Source: Cunninghamia lanceolata
Taxonomy: Eukaryota; Streptophyta; Pinopsida; Cupressales; Cupressaceae
Direction: 5' to 3'
Assembly: GCA_027924645.1 (NCBI GenBank)
Contig: BSBN01000763.1
Coordinates: 6,386,001 to 6,450,000, forward strand
DNA length: 64,000 bases
Below are positions 58,117-64,000 of the stretch, piece by piece. Positions within the stretch are counted from its first letter, which is position 1. Each line of letters starts with the position of its first letter. The translations under genes and the position numbers were made by a program. The notes under the pieces were generated by a model. The model was not told the origin of the DNA. It worked only from the letters and a program-made list of their open reading frames with translations, and searched no databases.

Positions 58117-60378
58117 ATGCAGCGGAGGAGATATCCCCTAGGGAGATTTCTTCCAGTAGAGTTGAACCAAGAAGAGATAGTAGAAGCAGAGGACGAAGTT
58201 GAAGTACTTACCACAATAGAAGATGTAGGACCTTCAAAAGACATTGTATACCTAGAGAATATTTCCATGTGGTATCATGATGCAATGGGTGACGTAGGAG
58301 TGGAGAATCCTACTGACCGGGTGACCTTTGAGTTCCCAATCACTCATCAGGAAGGAGCAACCACCATGAAAAACATCCCTTCTTCAACTTGCCAAACTTT
58401 CATGGTCTGATTAAAGAGGATCCTGACACCTTCTTATTTGAGTTTGATGTGCTCTATTGCAACTATAATTACACTATTGATGCTCATAGATTTAAGCTCT
58501 TCCCAGCCACCCTCAAAGATGTTGCCTTGAGGTGGTTTATGGGATTAGGTAGAGATGTTGTAGAAAATTGGAGAACTATAAGGGAGAAATCCCTACAACA
58601 TTACTAGGAGTACTACTAGGGCAGAGACATGCAAGAAGATGACATATTCAAAATGTCTCAAAAGGAGGATGAGCCCCTTGAAGATTATGTAGAAAGGATC
58701 CTATTTTTCCTACAGAAGTCATGACAAAATAGGCTCTCCTAGAATCACTCAAGCTAGTATTCCTGAGAGGTGTAAACGAAGAATGCATGGATGCTCTAGA
58801 CCTAATAGGAGGAGGTGACGTCTCTCAGCTCTCATTTGACGATGTTTGTAAAGTCTGCAAAAATTATTTGAGATCAACCATGAAGAAGACTCGAGGCCTC
58901 AGAGTTCTATCCACCACCAAGACTGCTACAGGCATCTCTCATGTTGAACTTAGCAACCTCCTGAAGGACATGAAGTGGGACATTACAAGTCATCTAGCGA
59001 CCCAACTAGACACCTTGCATGTGAAGAAAATGCAAGAAGAAGCAGAAACAACATTGGCAGAGTAATGCCCTCATTGTAGACAAAGGAAGGCTAGTTGCTA
59101 ATGCAAGAGGCTAGCCAGCACTGTAGAAGAAAGGAAGGAGAAGCTAGACTTCTAGACCCTAGAAGATGAAGACAATCAAGTATTTTACCTAGCCCAGTGC
59201 AAACCATGGTAGAAAAGACAAGGTATGCCTCAAGACCCTTTATCTTATAATACTTCATTTCCAGGTTCTTCCTCAAAAATTTCTAATTGGTACAATGCAC
59301 CTTGGAAATTACCACCTAGCTAGACCCCATAACAAGGGACCTAGCCACAACAACCATATCAACCTCAAACACATAACCAGCAATGGCAGACACAACAAAA
59401 TCCATTTCCACAACGATGGCAAGGAAATTATCCTTAGTAAAACCCCAATATCGATTACCTGCAACCACAATAGACTTTGCCTCAACAACCAATCCTTATG
59501 CCAAACACTGTTGCATCTGCCGCTACACTAGCAAGAGCAACACCACTAGCTACACAACTTGCACCCAATCCTAACAGTTCAAGCATGTTCAATAGGCTTA
59601 TGCTAATGAATCTATCCAATGCTTAACCTTTTTGGTCAAAGTTAGTGCTATTCAGTTGCGATTAGGAAAAATGCTATCTGGATTGACTTCGCCACTCATC
59701 ACAGGACTTCAAAATGAGGAAAATTCTAGCGATGATAACATACATTTCAATAACCAGAATGAGTGCACTGAGCAACCTGCATCACAGGCAGAGGTTGAGA
59801 CCAAACAACCCCCATTCCTTGAGAGATTAAACATACATAAGCATGAACCTGAACCTAAATTTGACTTCCTTGGCCAATTAAAGAATGTTTGCATTAAAAT
59901 TCCCTTGTTTCAAGCTAATAAGGACGTGCCCATATATACCAAGACTATGAGGGAACTGTGCTTAAAGGAGCCAGGTAGGAGGCATAAGGACCCATAAACT
60001 ATCCATGTAATTAGACAACTTGTTGACATCATGTTGGGAAACATAGTTGTCCCAAAATACGTAGACCCTGGTAGCCCAGTTATAGATGTGCATATCAATG
60101 GCCGCCTCATAAATAATACCTTGATTGACCTAGGTGCTGCCATTAATGTTATGACCAAAGAGGCCATGAGAACTCTACAATTGTTGGACTTAAGGCCAAC
60201 ACCTACAGTGTTGCAATTGGCAGATAGATCAATATTTAAACTTGAGGGGGTCATTGAGGATTTGGTCGTCACACTTGATTCCTGGGAATACCCTACTAAT
60301 TTTACAGTCCTGCAGCCAAAGGCTAACTTGAGAGGAGACCCACTTATCTTGGGATGCCCATGGGAGTTGATAATTTGA
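58117..60378 (+). pseudogene. Element E gag-protease (Athila/Tat-like gypsy), truncated
   Basis: Gag: starts MQRRRYPLGRFLPVELNQEE, then NFHGLIKEDPDTFLFEFDVL and FKLFPATLKDVALRWFMGL (a Retrotrans_gag pattern), with frameshifts near 58390 and 58740. A Gln/Pro/Asn-rich linker spans 59290-59580. From 59632 one frame (one stop at 59995) reads PPFLERLNIHKHEPEPKFDF, FQANKDVPIYTKTMRELCLK and the aspartic protease GRLINNTLIDLGAAINVMTK. DLGA (in place of DTGA/DSGA) is normal for the Athila/Tat branch, so it is not itself a defect. Coding stops at 60378 (GCPWELII), where unrelated minus-strand sequence begins, so RT and integrase are missing. Confidence 0.88.
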
Positions 60379-61054
60379 CTTGATGGTGATTGTATTCCTA
60401 TAAGTTTATACTTTTGGCCATTTGCACTAAAAGCAAGGAATAAGTCCTAAAAATTAAAGGACATTATTCCTAATTGTTTAAGCCATTGCACTCCTTAACT
60501 ACGTCTACTCCCTCAATTTGGATAACAATCATTTTTTAATCTAGTTGATAGTCTCCCATTGAGAGTTTTATATGATGGCATTTACAACCACAAGAGTGTT
60601 GTTTCCCAACATCTATTATTACCTAAAAATTGGAGACTGGATACACAAAATAATTGAGCCCATTAGCCAATATTTTATCAATAAAGTTGTGTATATTATC
60701 TGTATCAACCAACACTATAACCTTTCTCTTTTTGATAAAACCAAACACTTTAAGTGTTTGTGGTGTGCTTGTACCATTCAATGCATGTAGGGAGATAGTG
60801 GTAATTTCTTCCTCCTCTAAATTCACATGCTTGAGTTACATATTTGGTTCTTTTGTAGTTACTTGTCCCTCTTCTTCAACCTCATTCTTAATATTCGTTA
60901 GTCTTTTCTCATTATTAGCACACTTATGACCCCAAGACCATTTTTTATCACAATACCAATATAGACCTTTTTCTCTTTTCTCTACCTCTTGTTGAGGAGA
61001 GAGCTTAGTAATTTGTCTTATGGTAAGGAAGTTGACCCCATTTTTGTTGATAGG
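60379..61054 (-). pseudogene. Element F zinc knuckle and aspartic protease
   Basis: ITKLSPQQEVEKREKGLYWY and CDKKWSWGHKC form the knuckle of the 'CYYCDEKW-PGHKC' type with its first Cys changed. After a stop near 60836 come TISLHALNGTSTPQTLKVFG and VIVLVDTDNIHNFIDK, the retropepsin. The expected DSG/DTG is DTD, so the active-site glycine is lost. Further upstream on the plus map (60620-60380) the frame continues with HIKLSMGDYQLD and LGIMSFNF, the linker leading to RT in this lineage, with stops. Confidence 0.8.
61050..61054. repeat. Solo LTR target-site duplication, left
   Basis: ATAGG, identical to 62008-62012. Confidence 0.85.
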
Positions 61055-62007
61055 TGTAGACACCTAAAATTGACCCGTTCCCATATCAAGCTTTCATCTG
61101 TCATACCTCACATTAATTAAATAATTCATAATTATTTGATTAATTTCATCTATCAACCACCACCAATTTATCCTCCATATCAATTAAATAATTCTAATTA
61201 TTTAATTAAATCAATTTATTCCTCCATATTTAATTAAATAATTTTGATTATTTAATTAAATCAATTTCCCTCCACATATTAATTAAATAGATTTAAATTA
61301 TTTATTTAATTAAAACTAATATTCTATTTCTTCAAAATTAAAAAAAATCAATATTTTATTTATTTATCCATGTGCATGAAATTAAATAATTTGTTTATTT
61401 AATTTTCTATTATTCACTCTCATCCATATTTCACTCTCAATCAATTTAGATAACTAATCAATCAAATTAGTTAACTAAATCAATCAAATCAGTTAACAGG
61501 TTAGTCAATCTAGTCAACTCTCCAATCAATTCAATTCACTACCCAATCAATTCAGTCATCTGATCAATCAATTCAGTCAACTCCTTAATTAGATATGTTA
61601 ACTCCCCTGATGCATGAGAGGACAAGGACACTTGTCACTCTCTCATTCATGCACATCCTCTCAACCATTCTTAGCCATTGATCTCTCAGATCATCTACAA
61701 CCGTTGATCTTCATACCTGATGGTCTATAAATAAAACGTTCTCCAAACCATCTAATCCTCTCTCGTCTTCATACAACATCACGCTGCAGAAATTAGTCTA
61801 GATATCATCATCCTCATATCACAAGGTTATGCTGACGAACAGAGCAATCCACATAATCAAAGAGCAAAGAGCAATCGATTGGAGTAGGGTGCACTTCAAT
61901 AAGCTCGATTAGTGAAGTTAGATTTGTGTATGCAAAAGGGAGGTAAATTGTATTTGATTTCATTTATCTTTCATTTATGTTTGCATTCTGAAGTTTTACC
62001 TATCACA
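61055..62007 (+). mobile_element. Solo LTR (953 bp) with promoter-like TATA and tandem repeats
   Basis: TGTAGACACCTAAAATTG ... CCTATCACA with TSD ATAGG, inserted in element F. The left part has ~60-bp AT-rich units (aattaaataattNNgattatttaatt) at 61120-61320 and ~20-bp units (tcaatcaattcagtcaact) at 61480-61590. TATAAATAAAA near 61726 suggests the transcription start region, and so plus orientation. No internal region remains, as expected after LTR-LTR recombination. Confidence 0.85.
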
Positions 62008-62038
62008 ATAGGATTAGTCACATTTCTATATTTTCATC

Positions 62039-62311
62039 CTATGGTTTGACCTTGTGTGGATCTTTCGGTGGCGAAGTTTCATTGCTCAATATGAATGCTT
62101 GTTGAATAGGTTTCCTAATTGTACAAGGTTCAAACAAACAAACATCATGCTTAATTAGATCATTAAGTCCATTGATGTAGATTTGTTGCCTTTGATAAGG
62201 TGTCACATCTTGAGTCTGAATTGCCAATCTCATATGCTCAACATTATGTTTGGCTACATATGTAGTCAACCATAATTGTAGTCGGTCGTAGTCGGCCAAG
62301 TAAATAATCAT
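62039..62311 (-). pseudogene. Element F gag fragment
   Basis: NVEHMRLAIQTQDVTPYQRQ and YINGLNDLIKHDVCLFEPCT with ...QQAFILS resemble the C-terminal half of gypsy gag (the 'F--GL---I---V' pattern preceding the knuckle). The frame is open for 90 codons. Confidence 0.6.
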
Positions 62312-62320
62312 GAATTAATT

Positions 62321-62612
62321 AATGTTGTGCATAGTTAAGTTTAGGAGTGTTATCAGGTTAACCTCGATGGTTAGATAGTTGTGGAGTCGTTGCCAACGGT
62401 TGGTATCTTAACCAACCTTGGCATAAGTTATATATTGAGTCGATACTTGTAATCGGGAGGCAGCATTGTGACATTGTAGTGTAATACTAATATATTCAAT
62501 GAATGGAAACAATGCTTTATTCTGTGCAATTCTGGTATGAATCATATGCTTTATAGTTATTACTATATATTTCTGTTTACTCTGAGTTTTGTTTGAAACA
62601 CCATATTGTGGG
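62321..62612 (+). repeat. Element G 5' LTR, 3' portion (left edge not defined)
   Basis: LTR-like sequence (caatgaatggaaacaatgc, typical R/U5 composition) ends just before the primer-binding-like TTGGCACTATTGCG near 62617. The start may be near 62328 (tgttgtgcatag), but nothing confirms it. Confidence 0.45.
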
Positions 62613-62616
62613 TAAA

Positions 62617-62830
62617 TATTTGGCACTATTGCGTGTTTGGAAACGGGTCGAGGGTGACAAGTCGATGACAAGAGGAGTCGTCAGAGACATTAGTCGATGA
62701 CAAGTGGAGTCGTCGGTCGTCCGTTGATGACAAGTGGAGTCGTTAGAGACCATCAGACAAGTTGTGTCGTCAGGGATGAGTGAACCGTCAGGCTTACTCA
62801 AGATCGAAGAAAAGATAATAAAGATGGCTG
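62617..62830 (+). other. Element G leader: primer binding site and ~40-bp tandem repeats
   Basis: TGGCACTATTGCGTGTTTGG matches the general gypsy primer site TGGCGCCGTTGCCGGGGA loosely. It is followed by repeats of GATGACAAGTGGAGTCGTC near 62664, 62697 and 62725, with a shorter one near 62755. Confidence 0.6.
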
Positions 62831-62834
62831 CATA

Positions 62835-64000
62835 ATGGGTCAACCGATCCAATCAGAAGAAGAAACATATACCAGATACCAAGTAGAAAGAACAGAAGAA
62901 GAATTACAAAGAATACGGGAGGAAAGTGACAACGAACGAGAGCCAAAAGATCGAGAAGATGATCTGACACATGATTTCGTCTTCCTGTGGGATTTATCAT
63001 TAAGACAACACATCACAAACGAAGCCATCCGAAGAGATATTCTGGAATAAATCATTGAAGAAAATGTAGAAGTTAATTCTGATGTGAGCCGTCTTCTAGA
63101 TTGTATTCTGAGGTTGCTAGCAAGAAATTTATTGATTCTGCAAGATCCCTGAGAGGAAAGGGATAGAGAGCAAAGAGGATAATAAATTATGTAGAGATAT
63201 GAAGAGCAAATGAAATAAGAAGAGGAGAGCGCAACACCAGTCGTCGTCGGGGACCGCATAGTCAATGATCGTGCGAGTAGCAATTAATGCCCATACAACT
63301 TAACAAGGATAAGAATAAAATACCAAGTGGGCAAGAAACACCGAAAGATGCACTAAGAAAATCGTTGAGACTAAAAGAACAAGAAGAACGGAGGAAAAAA
63401 CTAAAACAAATTATTGAAAGAAGAAATGAGCACCATGAAGAAATAAATCAAGATATTGTTGAATCTCACCAAAGCATTGTAGATGAACAAGACTTCAGAA
63501 CACCAATAGCAAATAGAGGAAGAGAAAATGAAAAGAAACTAACATAAGAACTTGAAGATAGCATACGACGTATTGGAGAATTATCCATTTTAGACGAGAG
63601 GCCGAGGATCAGAGGACTTGAGCCAAAGACCCTTGCGCAAAGGGAACACCAGAGGGAACTAGAGGTGACTCAAAGTGTAGAAGACGTTGAGAACGAACGT
63701 GGGAAGGAATCGTACGTGGCCGAGAGTGTAAGGAAGACACTAGAATGTCACGGTAGAACCAGTCCAACCAGGTCGAAGACACAAAGAGGGCATCTCGGTA
63801 GAAAGATGGTGACTCCACCGATAAGCGAGAGGTAGAAGTTGCCAAAGTTTATGGGGAACGAGTCATGGGATCCTGTATGGCATTGTAAGACATGTGAAAC
63901 TATATGGGTAGCAAATGGACAAGAAGATGAAGATTATTGGCTGAAAGCATTTCTAGCAATGCTCAGAGGTATAGCCATTGATTGGTACACGGATCTAGAG
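62835..64000 (+). pseudogene. Element G gag, cut by the window end
   Basis: A charged N-terminal part (62835-63050: YQVERTEEELQRIREESDNE) is followed by a frame change. Frame 2 from 63287 continues to the end with stops at 63545 and 63833. It is highly charged (KSLRLKEQEERRKKLKQIIE) and then gives the gag capsid start KLPKFMGNESWDPVWHCKTC, ETIWVANGQEDEDYWLKAFL and LRGIAIDWYTDLE, a clear Retrotrans_gag match in pattern. Downstream pol, if any, lies outside the window. Confidence 0.82.

Larger units (their letters stand above)
60379..62320 (-). mobile_element. Element F: chromovirus-like gypsy gag-protease relic, opened by a solo LTR
   Basis: A minus-strand coding relic without its own LTRs. 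Gag end lies at 62039-62311 and zinc knuckle plus protease at 60379-61063, separated by the solo LTR at 61055-62007. Both ends are truncated. Confidence 0.8.

Overview
This window reads as nuclear DNA from a large, repeat-filled seed-plant genome. A gymnosperm (conifer-type) genome is the best guess. The reasons are nested gag-only gypsy elements with 2.4 kb LTRs, plant LINEs with DUF4283/RVT_3-type proteins, a Sirevirus-like copia relic, Athila/Tat-type protease, AT-rich spacers, and a Penelope-like ribozyme palindrome of a kind reported from conifers. No intact host gene was found. The only host coding sequence I can support is an mTERF-like gene fragment at about 17.0-19.7 kb, and it is split by a retroposon.

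Layout. 1-6.43 kb: a plus-strand LINE with the end of ORF1, endonuclease/RT/RNase H (ORF2), an extra long reading frame after RNase H, and a 3' tail. 6.8-13.2 kb: a minus-strand Sirevirus-like copia relic with LTR, PBS, coiled-coil and zinc-knuckle gag, a ~1,000-codon second ORF and several polypurine tracts, but no pol. 13.2-16.5 kb: AT-rich spacer with a ~0.5 kb foldback element. 16.5-20.9 kb: three copies of a local direct repeat around the mTERF-like fragment, which holds an ORF1-only LINE with perfect 16-bp target-site duplications (TSDs). 20.9-25.5 kb: an (AT)n array, a 1.7 kb telomere-like tract that flips orientation, and a tRNA-derived SINE with an 18-bp TSD.

25.55-43.3 kb: element D, a plus-strand LTR element with no recognisable pol. 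It is opened by a probable 3.56 kb solo LTR (29.65-33.21 kb, itself carrying a Penelope-like insertion) and by gypsy element A (34.28-42.57 kb, TSD CCTCT). 43.3-43.8 kb: a LINE 3' fragment. 43.8-55.4 kb: element C, whose left LTR was split by the youngest element, B (44.32-51.65 kb, TSD CATCC). A, B and C are all minus-strand, share a tRNA-Arg-like PBS class, and keep gag plus acidic sequence but no pol. 55.4-56.65 kb: a minus-strand LINE RNase H/3'-ORF relic. 56.7-60.4 kb: element E (gag and DLGA protease). 60.4-62.3 kb: a minus-strand chromovirus-like gag-protease relic (F), opened by a 953-bp solo LTR (TSD ATAGG). 62.3-64.0 kb: the start of another gypsy element (G), cut off by the window end.

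By eye LTR divergence falls from D (about 10%) to A (6-7%) to B (about 2%), matching the nesting order. Nearly every coding region is broken by stops and frameshifts. The exception is B, whose 650-codon frame has a single TAG. The biology of the window is therefore layered retroelement colonisation, and several of the elements are parasites that must borrow replication enzymes from relatives elsewhere.
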